DNA of 64,000 nucleotides from Psychroserpens burtonensis DSM 12212 (GCF_000425305.1 NZ_KE384347.1:64457-128456); one strand, 5' to 3'; counted from the first letter of the stretch, positions 18,212 through 27,711 are shown. Numbers and translations: made by a program. Notes: generated from the letters alone by a model not told the origin.

Positions 18212-19528
18212 TTAATTATCTGTTTCGTCTTTATCACTTTTATACTCTACTTCTTTTATTGCTTCCTTCATTGCATTATTATCTTTATTTATAATATCAT
18301 CAATCATACTGGCCAAGTACATATGGTTTCCTGCAGAATTCTTATTGAGAACATTAGTCATTAAACACGTAATATATTTCACTCCATTAGGGTGCTCTAC
18401 AATAATTACAGAATTCATAAAGTTAAACACATTTCCAGCATAATCTTTACAGTCGGGGTTTTTTACGCGATCACATTTGTAATAACTACCAGATTTATAA
18501 TATACTGCTGCACTATCTAATCGACTAGATTTTGCATATCTAATCCTACGATCTGTAGAATACATAATACGCTTTATTTCTAAACTAGATTTCTCATCAA
18601 TAACCTTCCCTTGCTCTAATTGAACTAAAAATTTCATCAATCCTTTTGGCGTACTAGTACTGCCTCCTTTTCTACCAACATACTTATCAGCAGTCCTTGT
18701 AAACATACCTCCTAAGCGCCAATCATCCTCCGTAATCCCTAGTTCTCGTAAAGGTTCATTGACTACAGCATGTGCTAAATTAGTTAATGAATCTCTGGGT
18801 GTGTCTTTAAAGTATTGTTCTGCTTTCTCTGCATTTAAATTGACATAATCAGGACCAAAAGCTGCCATTAATATAGCTTCACGATACATAATACTCGCTG
18901 CACCATTATTACTAACTGAGACCATGTGATCTAACCATTCATATAATGAAAACTCATCTGTTGCAATCACTTGACGTTTTATAAGCTTATTTTTTTCAAT
19001 ATCATAAATTGGAATAGTGTGATGATCGCCTAATCCCCAATACCTCGAGGTTACTTTGATATCTCTCATGTACATAGCACGTTGTTCCCAAGAGTCTGGA
19101 CACACTTTATCCATTTGATCCATAACTGCTAAGAGTACTGCCAGTTTACCAACACTTCCTGGTTGATAACCTACATTTTCTCTAAATGCTGCATAACGTA
19201 ATTTATCAGGATTTGACATATCCATGATACTTCCAGAATATCCCGCACCTGGAAACAGTTTCCCTATATCCTTAGCAAAATCTTTATCCTCCACTAAAAG
19301 AGCATCAATGCTATCTTTTCTAGATACTAAGTTCAATTTGATGTCTTCTAACTTTTTATAAGCTCCAAAAGGAATCTTCTTATAAGGCACAGAATCTTCT
19401 TGAAACTTTTGTAATTGATATAAACGCTTTATACCAGTAGTTTTATAGCCATCAATTGGATAAAACGACGTAAATCCAAAAGACAATAATGCGCCTATGA
19501 GGATTACGAAATAAAATATTTTTTTCAT
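18212..19528 (-). CDS. Secreted penicillin-recognising serine hydrolase (third copy)
   Basis: A 438-residue exported protein with an N-terminal signal or anchor helix (residues 1-22). The active-site motifs are SVGK with Ser125 and Lys128, SNN starting at Ser206 and KSG at 345-347. It is about 130 residues longer than the two plus-strand hydrolases and only distantly similar, with a larger insert between the first and second motifs. It begins 3 nt after the stop of the dikinase-like gene and must be in the same operon. The pairing of a serine hydrolase with each of the unusual neighbours suggests a common pathway. Confidence 0.82.
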   Translation of the reverse strand: MKKIFYFVILIGALLSFGFTSFYPIDGYKTTGIKRLYQLQKFQEDSVPYKKIPFGAYKKLEDIKLNLVSRKDSIDALLVEDKDFAKDIGKLFPGAGYSGSIMDMSNPDKLRYAAFRENVGYQPGSVGKLAVLLAVMDQMDKVCPDSWEQRAMYMRDIKVTSRYWGLGDHHTIPIYDIEKNKLIKRQVIATDEFSLYEWLDHMVSVSNNGAASIMYREAILMAAFGPDYVNLNAEKAEQYFKDTPRDSLTNLAHAVVNEPLRELGITEDDWRLGGMFTRTADKYVGRKGGSTSTPKGLMKFLVQLEQGKVIDEKSSLEIKRIMYSTDRRIRYAKSSRLDSAAVYYKSGSYYKCDRVKNPDCKDYAGNVFNFMNSVIIVEHPNGVKYITCLMTNVLNKNSAGNHMYLASMIDDIINKDNNAMKEAIKEVEYKSDKDETDN

Positions 19529-19531
19529 GCC

Positions 19532-22444
19532 TTATAATTTTGTTTTAAGCATCACTAGCTCTCCCTCATCATTCTGAAAAGAAATAGAAGCCAAGTAGTC
19601 TGAACTTTTTGCTTGTTTATTTTCTACGAATGGTCTAATCTGAAACAACCATAATTTATTATTTTGAAAACCAAACTCTACATCATAGGCTTGTTTCTCA
19701 GAATCAGAATGTGAGGTCATAGATTTTCTAATAGCGCTGGCTAATTCCCTAATATCTGATAGGTTACTCTCATTTAAAATGGGTGTCTCAAACGGTGTTG
19801 TATATCTTTTTGTTCCACCAGATAGGGGTAATCTTATATAATCTGGTTGTCTCGCTGGAGATAATAACACATTTCCTTTAGTGGTAATTAATCTTGTTTC
19901 TGCAGATTGACCATCAACTGCTCCTCCTGCTCCACGACTAAATGCTACTGTTAAATCATCATCATTTCCAGAGTTAATACCTTTGGTAATCATAACTCCA
20001 GAGTAATCTACATCAACGCTAGGAATAATCAATATTGAAGGAAATACATTCTCTGGATTAGATAAAAATTTCTGTCTCCATTTAAAGCTACGTTCTGAAT
20101 ATGCAGAAGCCCAAACACGTTTTATACCTTCAATAATTTTATCTTCTTCTTTGATGTTAAAAAGTGTTAGGTTTAATCCTGCCCCAGTGAATTCTTTCAA
20201 ATCCTCCATATTAGTATCACTCCTTAAAAACACAGGAACCTCGCCCATTGAAGCACCAAAAACGGATTTAAAATTAGACTTCATATCTGCGACAAATACA
20301 ACATCTAGATTGATATCTAACATTGCTGTATATAATTTTGACAAAGCTTCCAATTGAAATGCTTCTATTTTGTCTTCGGAAACGTTATCACTTTTCATTT
20401 TGTCTGCGTCATCAAAAGTGGTATTTAAATACTCCCAGTAGGAGGTGTTTACACCAGGCATTTGTTGATTCATATGTGATCTAAATATTCCGAAGGGAAT
20501 AATCAAACCTTCAACAACTTGCTCGGGAAACATCTTTTTTAATCCCCCTAAGTTAGCAGCTTTTGGTCCACATAGTTTCCCCGAATCACTGGCATCAACA
20601 TCTCGCATGTTAACAATCGTGTTTATATCTAACTTAATTTCTGCAGTTGGTACTTCTACAACATTCTTGCTTCGCTCTTTTTTACTGAATAACTCTTTTT
20701 CCGAAGAAGACATATCATCCTCTAATTTTAAAATTACGTTCCCTTTATTAGAAACCGCATAAAATACTTTTTTCCCACTAAATTGTTTTAATTCTTTCAA
20801 ATTATCATAAGACAATGCAGCATTTGGGATTCCTAAATTTCTCGCCAATAATTGTACATGAGACACTAAATTACCTTCAGAAACGGTCATAATACCAGCT
20901 ATAGGTTTTAAGTCTGCAGGTGGTTTTTCAAATATATAAATATTTTTAGTATCGACTTCAACAGTATTAGGGTTTCCATCAACTACAATAAAAGTTCCAT
21001 AAGCATATCCAGGATTAAGCCCTCTAATAGACGTTTGATTATCGATTGCCATCACCTTATTTTCTATATTGGATAATTTAGCTACAAAAGCACCAAAATC
21101 ACTCACGGTATTTCCAAGACTAAGTGCAATACTACTGCGAACACGATCATCTATAAACCCATAAGCCAATGGCTCAAAAGCAGTGTATTTCTCAACTATC
21201 TCTTGATAATTAGCTTTGACCATAGACGCGCTCCATTCTACAACTCCTCTAGAGGTTACCAACAATTCATTTAAACCAGAAATACTAATTTTAGTATTTA
21301 CCAATTGATTAGGAATCACATTCTCAATAGCATTGTATTCCCAATTCTCAATTAATCCGGTTCCCATAGAGGCACAAATCAACGTATTTATTTTATGCAA
21401 ATTTTCAGCTAAAGTTGGTGTTTCCCAATTTTGGGATTCTATCAATAATTTTTGCTCTAAGCGATTTGATAAATCGAGAATTAATAGTCGTGTTTTAGAG
21501 CTCTTTATTTTATTAATGTCTAGCCTAATTTGATATAATACATTAGTAATATCCACAACAATTTGCTCGGCGGATGGTTCCTTTTTAGATGATTCTATAA
21601 GTATACTAAAACTTTTATTAAGATCGGTTGTCAATGACATTCTCTTGATGTCACTTTCTAAAGTCATAAGATTTAGAGGCGCATAAAACGTTTCCATTGT
21701 TAAAACTAACGCTTCAAATTCTTTATGTTTCACTTCTGAAATCTTAGAGCTTTGGTTAGCCATAAACGTTTTAACCAATTCTATATCAGAATTTTGTGGC
21801 TGTCCGTGAATTTTAATTCTAGCATCCATAAACGACGGAATCGCTTCAGATAATATTTTAGACTGACTTCTCATCAATTGTGCTAAATTATCATCACCAT
21901 TATGGGGAATGTCTCTTAACACCTGACGAATCAAATAGTAATGAGAATCCAAAAAGGCATCATCCTTTAAAAAGATTTCGAAAAACTCCTTTCCCCAAGC
22001 CTCCTCATCTTCGCTTTGAATAGCTCCTCTATAATATTGCGCTTTACGCAGTATCCAACCATCATCAATACTTCCTAAATACGCATTGATTTGATATTGT
22101 TTTAGTCGGCTATAATCATCATTTATGTCTAAAAAGTCCAGTGGTTTGTTATCTACTAATATTTCTCCCAAAAAAAGATGATTCGTTATACGAAGTTTCA
22201 AAGTAGATTCTTTAAAATTAGCATGCTGGAGACCTCCTATATTATCTGGACAAGGATCTTTTGGCTCACGCTGCGTGCCATCATCACAAAACCATTTGAT
22301 ACGCAGGTATGGTCCACGAGGATCAGTTTTATAAGTATCAACAAGTGCTTTAATTTGAACAGACGATTGTTGTTGTTGTTGTGCTCCAATTTCCGAAATA
22401 AAGAAAATCAAAGCACTACTTACCAATAGGCAAAATTTATTCAT
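19532..22444 (-). CDS. Secreted PEP-synthase/glucan-dikinase-like protein
   Basis: A 970-residue protein with a signal peptide (about 1-22, cleavage before a run of five Gln). The frame extends further upstream, but the ATG at 22444 places the signal peptide at the N-terminus. The first 500 residues are helical and of no family known to me, opening with a Cys-containing WFCDDG/DPCPDN region. A phosphohistidine swivel-type domain follows (LVSHVQLLARNLGIP, His529), then at the C-terminus an ATP-grasp domain of PPDK_N type: CGPKAANLGG near 625, RSDTNMEDL near 744, RVWASAYSER, and QIRPF near 937. The swivel domain precedes the ATP-grasp domain, as in plant glucan water dikinase and unlike PEP synthase or PPDK. 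No PEP-binding barrel is seen. Substrate unknown. Confidence 0.78.
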   Translation of the reverse strand: MNKFCLLVSSALIFFISEIGAQQQQQSSVQIKALVDTYKTDPRGPYLRIKWFCDDGTQREPKDPCPDNIGGLQHANFKESTLKLRITNHLFLGEILVDNKPLDFLDINDDYSRLKQYQINAYLGSIDDGWILRKAQYYRGAIQSEDEEAWGKEFFEIFLKDDAFLDSHYYLIRQVLRDIPHNGDDNLAQLMRSQSKILSEAIPSFMDARIKIHGQPQNSDIELVKTFMANQSSKISEVKHKEFEALVLTMETFYAPLNLMTLESDIKRMSLTTDLNKSFSILIESSKKEPSAEQIVVDITNVLYQIRLDINKIKSSKTRLLILDLSNRLEQKLLIESQNWETPTLAENLHKINTLICASMGTGLIENWEYNAIENVIPNQLVNTKISISGLNELLVTSRGVVEWSASMVKANYQEIVEKYTAFEPLAYGFIDDRVRSSIALSLGNTVSDFGAFVAKLSNIENKVMAIDNQTSIRGLNPGYAYGTFIVVDGNPNTVEVDTKNIYIFEKPPADLKPIAGIMTVSEGNLVSHVQLLARNLGIPNAALSYDNLKELKQFSGKKVFYAVSNKGNVILKLEDDMSSSEKELFSKKERSKNVVEVPTAEIKLDINTIVNMRDVDASDSGKLCGPKAANLGGLKKMFPEQVVEGLIIPFGIFRSHMNQQMPGVNTSYWEYLNTTFDDADKMKSDNVSEDKIEAFQLEALSKLYTAMLDINLDVVFVADMKSNFKSVFGASMGEVPVFLRSDTNMEDLKEFTGAGLNLTLFNIKEEDKIIEGIKRVWASAYSERSFKWRQKFLSNPENVFPSILIIPSVDVDYSGVMITKGINSGNDDDLTVAFSRGAGGAVDGQSAETRLITTKGNVLLSPARQPDYIRLPLSGGTKRYTTPFETPILNESNLSDIRELASAIRKSMTSHSDSEKQAYDVEFGFQNNKLWLFQIRPFVENKQAKSSDYLASISFQNDEGELVMLKTKL

Positions 22445-22469
22445 GAGTATTTTTATCAAAATTAACAAG

Positions 22470-22477
22470 TAAAGATA
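22470..22477 (-). promoter_or_regulatory. Candidate -7 box for the dikinase-like operon
   Basis: On the minus strand this reads TATCTTTA, near the consensus TAnnTTTG, 25 nt before the ATG at 22444. A TTTG lies 15 nt further upstream (complement of 22493-22496), a little closer than usual. It supports 22444 rather than the upstream alternative as the start, because the box would fall inside the longer frame. Confidence 0.4.
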
Positions 22478-22557
22478 ATTGAAATTGAATTTCAAAAGTG
22501 CTTTAATAATTAATTTATTAACGCAATTATAAACCAAAGATGATCACACAATAATTG

Positions 22558-24327
22558 TTAAATCTTAGCTTGATACGTATATAAATCAAAGTAACGACCT
22601 TGTGAGGCAATGAGCTCGTCATGATTACCACGCTCGGCAATTTTACCGTTTTCTATCACTAAAATTTGATCTGCTTTTCTAATCGTACTCAGGCGGTGAG
22701 CAATCACAATCGTTGTTCTGTCTTTAGTTAATTGTGCTAATGATTTTTGGATTAAAGCCTCACTCTCAGTATCTAAATTAGACGTTGCCTCATCTAAAAT
22801 AATAATCTTAGGATCTGCTAAAACAGCTCTTGCAATGGCGATTCGCTGTCGTTGACCTCCCGATAACTTAACACCTCTTTCACCTATTAAGGTCTCTAAA
22901 CCTTCATCAAAACGATCTGTAAATTCGTTAACGTATGCTGCTTTTACTGCGGCTTGTAATTGTGCTTCTGTGGCATTTGGTCTAGGGAACATAATATTCT
23001 CCCTAATGGTACCTTCAAATAAAAACTCATCTTGAAGAACGACGCCTAAATGTCTCCTAAAACTTTTTAATTTAACTTGTGAAATATCCTCACCATCAAT
23101 CGTTATTTTTCCGGATTTCGGATTCAAAAACGTGGCGGATAATCCTGCGATAGTTGATTTCCCAGAACCGGAACTTCCAACCAACGCGATCACAGAGCCT
23201 GTTTCTGCTTTAAAATTGATATTGTGCAATACAGGCTTCCCTACTTCATAAGCAAAAGACACATCATTGAATTCTATCTCACCTTTGAAGTTTTCTAGTT
23301 CTATGGTTCTATTGGTATCGTCGTCTTCCGCAGCTAAATTCATAAGTTCCTCTGTACGATCTAAACCAGCTAGAGCTTCAGTCAACTGACTACCTATATT
23401 ACTCATTTGCACAATGGGTGCAATCATGAAACCTAATATTAGGGTGAAAAATAAAAACTCACCAGTTGTCATCTCTCCTAGCATCATATAATATCCTCCA
23501 ATTCCCATAATTCCGGTTGTAGCTACTCCAATTAAAAAAGCGGAAGAACTGGTCATTAGTGCTGTTGCAGTCAAGCTCTTTTTTACATTTTGAAATAGTC
23601 TATCCACACCTTTTTCAAATATTTTATTTTCCTGATCTTCTGCATTAAAAGCTTTTATAACACGAACACCTGCTAAAGTTTCGGTTAATCTACCAGTAAC
23701 CTCAGCATTAATTTTTCCTCTAGTTCTAAAAATTGGACGAATGTATTTAAAGGCTTTTAAGGCTATTATTCCGAAGATAGATATAGGAACAAACACAAAT
23801 AAGGTCATCCAAGCGTTTAGTTTTATTAAAATAACTAAGGACACGATTGCTGTAAAACTTCCACCAACCAATTGCACTAATCCAGTACCAATTAGATTTC
23901 GAACACCCTCCACGTCGTTCATAATTCGTGAAACGAGAGCTCCCGATTTTGTATTATCAAAAAAGCTAATTGGTAGCGATAATACTTTCTTTTGAACCTG
24001 TGCGCGCAACTCACTAATTAAATACTGTGCTTGCACACTCAAAATTTTTGTGAGTAGAAAAGACGTCACTGCTTGTATTGTAATGGCAATCATAACAATA
24101 GTGATAAGCATCCAAATATCACTTGTATTGCCATTTGGTACGACATCATCAAGCAATACTTTACTTTGCCAAGGCAATACTAATCCTGATAAACTTCTAA
24201 TGACGATAAGTATTAATCCTAGGAAAACTAAATTTCTTCGTGGCCAAATAATAGTTTTAAAAGCCTGTTTTAAGGTGACTTTGGGTTTGCTTTTATCTTT
24301 AGATTCTGGTGTTTGTAGATGTCTCAT
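22558..24327 (-). CDS. ABC transporter, fused permease and ATPase (MsbA-like)
   Basis: A 589-residue half-transporter with six membrane helices (about 35-310) and a C-terminal ATPase. Walker A GSSGSGKST is at 384-392, the signature LSGGQRQR and Walker B IIILDEATSNLD follow, and the H-loop is in IAHRLST. The family includes lipid and multidrug exporters; MsbA-type function is plausible but not proven. The frame is open for 13 more codons upstream, but a TATCTTTG promoter box lies inside that extension, so the ATG at 24327 is preferred. It is divergent from the MFS drug exporter gene. Confidence 0.9.
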   Translation of the reverse strand: MRHLQTPESKDKSKPKVTLKQAFKTIIWPRRNLVFLGLILIVIRSLSGLVLPWQSKVLLDDVVPNGNTSDIWMLITIVMIAITIQAVTSFLLTKILSVQAQYLISELRAQVQKKVLSLPISFFDNTKSGALVSRIMNDVEGVRNLIGTGLVQLVGGSFTAIVSLVILIKLNAWMTLFVFVPISIFGIIALKAFKYIRPIFRTRGKINAEVTGRLTETLAGVRVIKAFNAEDQENKIFEKGVDRLFQNVKKSLTATALMTSSSAFLIGVATTGIMGIGGYYMMLGEMTTGEFLFFTLILGFMIAPIVQMSNIGSQLTEALAGLDRTEELMNLAAEDDDTNRTIELENFKGEIEFNDVSFAYEVGKPVLHNINFKAETGSVIALVGSSGSGKSTIAGLSATFLNPKSGKITIDGEDISQVKLKSFRRHLGVVLQDEFLFEGTIRENIMFPRPNATEAQLQAAVKAAYVNEFTDRFDEGLETLIGERGVKLSGGQRQRIAIARAVLADPKIIILDEATSNLDTESEALIQKSLAQLTKDRTTIVIAHRLSTIRKADQILVIENGKIAERGNHDELIASQGRYFDLYTYQAKI

Positions 24328-24344
24328 AATTGAATTTCGTGATG

Positions 24345-24352
24345 CAAAGATA
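24345..24352 (-). promoter_or_regulatory. -7 promoter box for the MsbA-like gene
   Basis: The minus strand reads TATCTTTG, a perfect TAnnTTTG box, 17 nt before the ATG at 24327. A TTTG lies 16 nt upstream (complement of 24369-24372). It decides between the two possible starts of the gene. Confidence 0.6.
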
Positions 24353-24435
24353 CGGTTGTAATTCATATCAAATCTTTTGATACCCCAATGTTTTGCTAAT
24401 TCAAATTATCTCCACAAATACTCTTTCTTTAATCG

Positions 24436-24443
24436 TACTTTTG
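24436..24443 (+). promoter_or_regulatory. -7 promoter box for the MFS gene, next to its ATG
   Basis: TACTTTTG matches the -7 consensus and ends only 4 nt before the ATG at 24448. If transcription starts the usual few bases downstream, the mRNA would begin at or near the start codon. No -33 TTTG is seen at the right distance. Confidence 0.5.
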
Positions 24444-24447
24444 CACG

Positions 24448-25653
24448 ATGCAACAAAAACCCACCTATAAGATTGAATTTATAGCACTTATGGCATCTTT
24501 GATGTCTATTGTAGCTTTATCAATTGATGCCTTATTACCTGCCTTACCAGAAATTGGCAGTGCGCTTGGTGTGATTGATGTCAAGGACAATCAATTGATG
24601 ATTACCATGATTTTTTTAGGCTTAGGTTTTGGGCAACTCATATTTGGGCCACTATCTGATAGTTTTGGAAGAAAACCAATGGTTTATTTTGGGTTTGCTG
24701 TATTTGTTGTCGCGAGTATCATTTGTGTGAATACAGATAGCTTAGAAGTCATGATCTTTGGTCGTATCCTTCAAGGTATTGGTCTTTCCTCCCCAAGAAC
24801 CATTGCTATAGCGATGACTCGTGATACTTATAGCGGTGATTTTATGGCGAAGATTCTCTCCATTATTGTCATGTTCTTTATTTTAGTGCCCATCGTTGCA
24901 CCAACCTTTGGACAATTACTACTTGATTTTTTTGATTGGAAAGCTATTTTTAATGCCAACCTCATCATAGGATTACTCATCGTATTATGGTTCTGGAAAC
25001 GACAACCCGAAACCTTAGCACCCAAAAACCGAATTAAATTTTCACCAGCTATATTCATTACGGGAACCAAAGAGTTTTTAAAACATAAAGACGCGATGGC
25101 ATTTACTCTAGTCTCTGGTTTTATTACGGGTTCTTTTATGGTGTATTTGAGTACGTCACAACAAATTTATCAGGACCAATATCAATTAGGAGAGCTTTTT
25201 CCTTACCTTTTTGGAAGCACAGCGTTTTCCGTAGGTTTTGCGACGTTTACCAATAGTAGGTTAGTCATACGGTTTGGTTCTTTTAATATTGCTTTTTATG
25301 CCACTGTCGCCTATGCTGTAGTGTCGTTATTGTATGTGGCTTTATTCCATACAGGTGTAAACCCAAGTGTCTATGTATTGGTAGCTTTCTTTTTAATGCA
25401 ATTTTTTGCTGTTGGTTTTCTCTTCGGAAATTTGAGGTCTTTAGCAATGGAGCCTCTTGGACATATTGCAGGCATTGGTGCAGCAATCAACGGATTCGTA
25501 TCCACAGTCATGGCAGTTCCAATTGCTAACTATGTAGGTGGTTTCGTGAAGACCTCTGTGCTCCCTTTATTTATTGGGTTTTCTATTTTTGGAGTGCTGT
25601 CGCTGTTGGTTTTTGCTTGGTTAAAACGCAGGCGTAGAACTATTACTATATAG
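24448..25653 (+). CDS. Bcr/CflA-type MFS multidrug efflux transporter
   Basis: A 401-residue inner-membrane exporter with 12 predicted helices. Motif A between helices 2 and 3 reads GQLIFGPLSDSFGRKP, and the opening LSIDALLPALPEIG is typical of the DHA1 Bcr/CflA subfamily, which exports drugs such as bicyclomycin. The C-terminus ends in a short basic tail. It is transcribed divergently from the MsbA-like exporter, with their promoters about 85 nt apart. Confidence 0.92.
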   Translation: MQQKPTYKIEFIALMASLMSIVALSIDALLPALPEIGSALGVIDVKDNQLMITMIFLGLGFGQLIFGPLSDSFGRKPMVYFGFAVFVVASIICVNTDSLEVMIFGRILQGIGLSSPRTIAIAMTRDTYSGDFMAKILSIIVMFFILVPIVAPTFGQLLLDFFDWKAIFNANLIIGLLIVLWFWKRQPETLAPKNRIKFSPAIFITGTKEFLKHKDAMAFTLVSGFITGSFMVYLSTSQQIYQDQYQLGELFPYLFGSTAFSVGFATFTNSRLVIRFGSFNIAFYATVAYAVVSLLYVALFHTGVNPSVYVLVAFFLMQFFAVGFLFGNLRSLAMEPLGHIAGIGAAINGFVSTVMAVPIANYVGGFVKTSVLPLFIGFSIFGVLSLLVFAWLKRRRRTITI

Positions 25654-25797
25654 TTTTCAAAACTCTATTAAACAAATCTATTCAAGGGTTAAAATATGCT
25701 GAAAGAAGCACACCCTTTGTCTTTTATTAAAAACCAATAATTTAAAGATTTTCAACATATTTTTTATAACTTGATAACCAATCAAAATTTAAAAATT

Positions 25798-26613
25798 ATG
25801 AAAAAAATTACTTTTGTACTCGTGCTAGTACTATTTGCTTTTAGCGCAAATGCACAACCTTTTCCCGCTCCGTATTGTGATATTACAGATGCCAATGATG
25901 TGACTGTTGAAGAAATCACTTCGATCGATTTTGCTGGAACTAGTATTATTAATACAGATACTAATTCTGTTTTAGTAGATAAAACAACCACAACTATTTT
26001 TGTTGTTCCAGAAAGTATATATACCCTACAAATTAAAGGGAATACTTACGGTGATTTCAATACAGATATTGTTGCTTTTATAGACTGGAACCAAAACGAT
26101 CTCCTAGATGATGTTGGTGAAATTTATAGTGTTGGAACTCTTACCAATACAGATGGTAATGATGGAATGTTTGTGTCTTTGGATATTACTGTCCCTAGTG
26201 ATGCGCTTATAGGAATAACTCGTGTGAGAATGACAAAGACCTATCAGGATGCCGACTCTCCTGCTGAAATAAGCCCATGCGGAATACAGTTTAATCCATT
26301 TGGTCAAGGACTCTTTGCTGGTTACGGACAAGCCTTAGATTTAAGTATAGATGTAGGAACCTTAAGTGTGTTATCTTTTGATGACACTTCGTTGTCTGTT
26401 TACCCAACACCAGTTAAAGATATTCTAAACATAACATATAAATCCACTTTAGATCGTGTAGAAGTCTATAATCTTTTGGGTCAAAATATCTACAAACAAC
26501 AAATAGCAACGCCCAATCTAGAACTCAATATGTCGTCCTTTACTTCAGGATTATATATCGTTAATATTTACGCGGGTGATACACAACACAGCTTTCGCGT
26601 AGTTAAAGATTAG
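25798..26613 (+). CDS. GEVED domain protein with T9SS sorting domain
   Basis: A 271-residue secreted protein. A signal peptide (residues 1-20, ending SANAQ) is followed by a beta-sandwich of the GEVED type (IAFIDWNQNDLLDD-like block: Asp-rich, near residues 85-105) and a type A C-terminal sorting domain of about 75 residues (VYPTPVKD start, YNLLGQ middle, SGLYIVNI end). The protein should cross the outer membrane through the T9SS and end up on the surface or released. The ATG at 25798 is chosen over an upstream TTG-type start because it puts the signal peptide first. Function unknown; GEVED domains often accompany secreted peptidases. Confidence 0.85.
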   Translation: MKKITFVLVLVLFAFSANAQPFPAPYCDITDANDVTVEEITSIDFAGTSIINTDTNSVLVDKTTTTIFVVPESIYTLQIKGNTYGDFNTDIVAFIDWNQNDLLDDVGEIYSVGTLTNTDGNDGMFVSLDITVPSDALIGITRVRMTKTYQDADSPAEISPCGIQFNPFGQGLFAGYGQALDLSIDVGTLSVLSFDDTSLSVYPTPVKDILNITYKSTLDRVEVYNLLGQNIYKQQIATPNLELNMSSFTSGLYIVNIYAGDTQHSFRVVKD

Positions 26614-26634
26614 ACATCAAATTATAATTTGTGT

Positions 26635-26670
26635 ATACCATCACCTCACCTAATTGCTTAGAGATGGTAT
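26635..26670 (+). terminator. Possible terminator hairpin
   Basis: An 8-bp perfect inverted repeat (26635-26642 with 26663-26670) with a 20-nt loop lies about 20 nt after the stop of the GEVED gene. It is followed by only a weak A/T stretch, so low confidence. Confidence 0.35.
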
Positions 26671-26880
26671 TAAAATAGATAAGTTTAATTATTTCACCTC
26701 ATTAGAAACGATTAATTATTTGTGTTGTTCAATATCGATATGGCGTTTATCGAAAATTGCAAAATTAAATTGAAGACCTATTAATTTAAAGATTCCGTGA
26801 ACTTAATATTTCCAGATTAAGATCCCGCTATACAGCAGGATTAATTCAACGAGCAATTTTAAGTGTGACTTTCAGGCCTC

Positions 26881-27711
26881 TTAAAATTGAGTTTTATTAA
26901 TAAATTCCAAAATCTCATCATAACGTTTTGTCCAAGGAAAGAGATAATGACTCATCATTGGCATGTGTTTTTTATCTAAAAAAATAAGGTTTACTTCAGA
27001 CTGAAATTCATTAAGTTTTTCCACAAAAACTGAATTCTGTCTTATGATTGATGAATACGTCCTTTCACCTACATAAATAAGAAACCGAGGTGATTTTTCA
27101 TCGACAAAATAAAGTGGAGATGCATTTTTCCATTCTTTGGGATCTGTTGTCCAAGTTGTTGTATAATTGTATGCCATCGTTGGCGGATTATTTTGTAGAT
27201 AGGTATACATATCTAATCCTGCTGCATCATTTAAAATAACACCTTTAATCACTTTGGTGTTTTCCAAGTATTTCGGATTTGTACTAATTAATGCAATAAG
27301 ATGACCTCCTGCGGAATGACCCATTAAATAAATTTTTTCTGGGTCACCATTGTAGTCTTCAATATTGTTTGCGGTCCACTCTAATGCTTGAGCAATTTCG
27401 GAGGCCATAGTGTCGTAATTAGCCTTTGGACTTAATGTATAAGATGGGATCACCGTAACCACACCATTCTTTGAAAAATTACGTCCTAAAAAACCATAAA
27501 TATTTTTGTCTCCTTCTGTCCAATAGCCACCATGCACAAATAGCACCACTGGCAATTTTCCCGCAGTTTTATCTCTAGGTTGAAAAATATTAAGTTTAAG
27601 AGTTTCTTCTATGTTCTCTTTTTCTAAGTATGTAATATCCTTAAACTTCTTGGAAGCACAACTTGAAAAAATAATGAATAATATAAATAAAAGTATGTTT
27701 TTCTTTATCAT
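26881..27711 (-). CDS. Alpha/beta hydrolase lipoprotein (carboxylesterase-like)
   Basis: A 276-residue esterase/lipase-fold protein. The N-terminus has a lipoprotein signal with a FSSCAS lipobox (Cys about residue 18), so it is anchored to a membrane in the envelope. The oxyanion motif HGGYW and nucleophile elbow GHSAGGH (Ser133) match the HSL/BD-FAE-like group of alpha/beta hydrolases; the final catalytic His is probably in the KKHMPMM segment. The substrate is unknown. It is a single gene. Confidence 0.87.
   Translation of the reverse strand: MIKKNILLFILFIIFSSCASKKFKDITYLEKENIEETLKLNIFQPRDKTAGKLPVVLFVHGGYWTEGDKNIYGFLGRNFSKNGVVTVIPSYTLSPKANYDTMASEIAQALEWTANNIEDYNGDPEKIYLMGHSAGGHLIALISTNPKYLENTKVIKGVILNDAAGLDMYTYLQNNPPTMAYNYTTTWTTDPKEWKNASPLYFVDEKSPRFLIYVGERTYSSIIRQNSVFVEKLNEFQSEVNLIFLDKKHMPMMSHYLFPWTKRYDEILEFINKTQF

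Noticed and set aside
22365-22382. CAA/TTG trinucleotide run as a phase-variable microsatellite
   Set aside because: It encodes only five Gln just after the signal peptide; trinucleotide slippage would not shift the frame.
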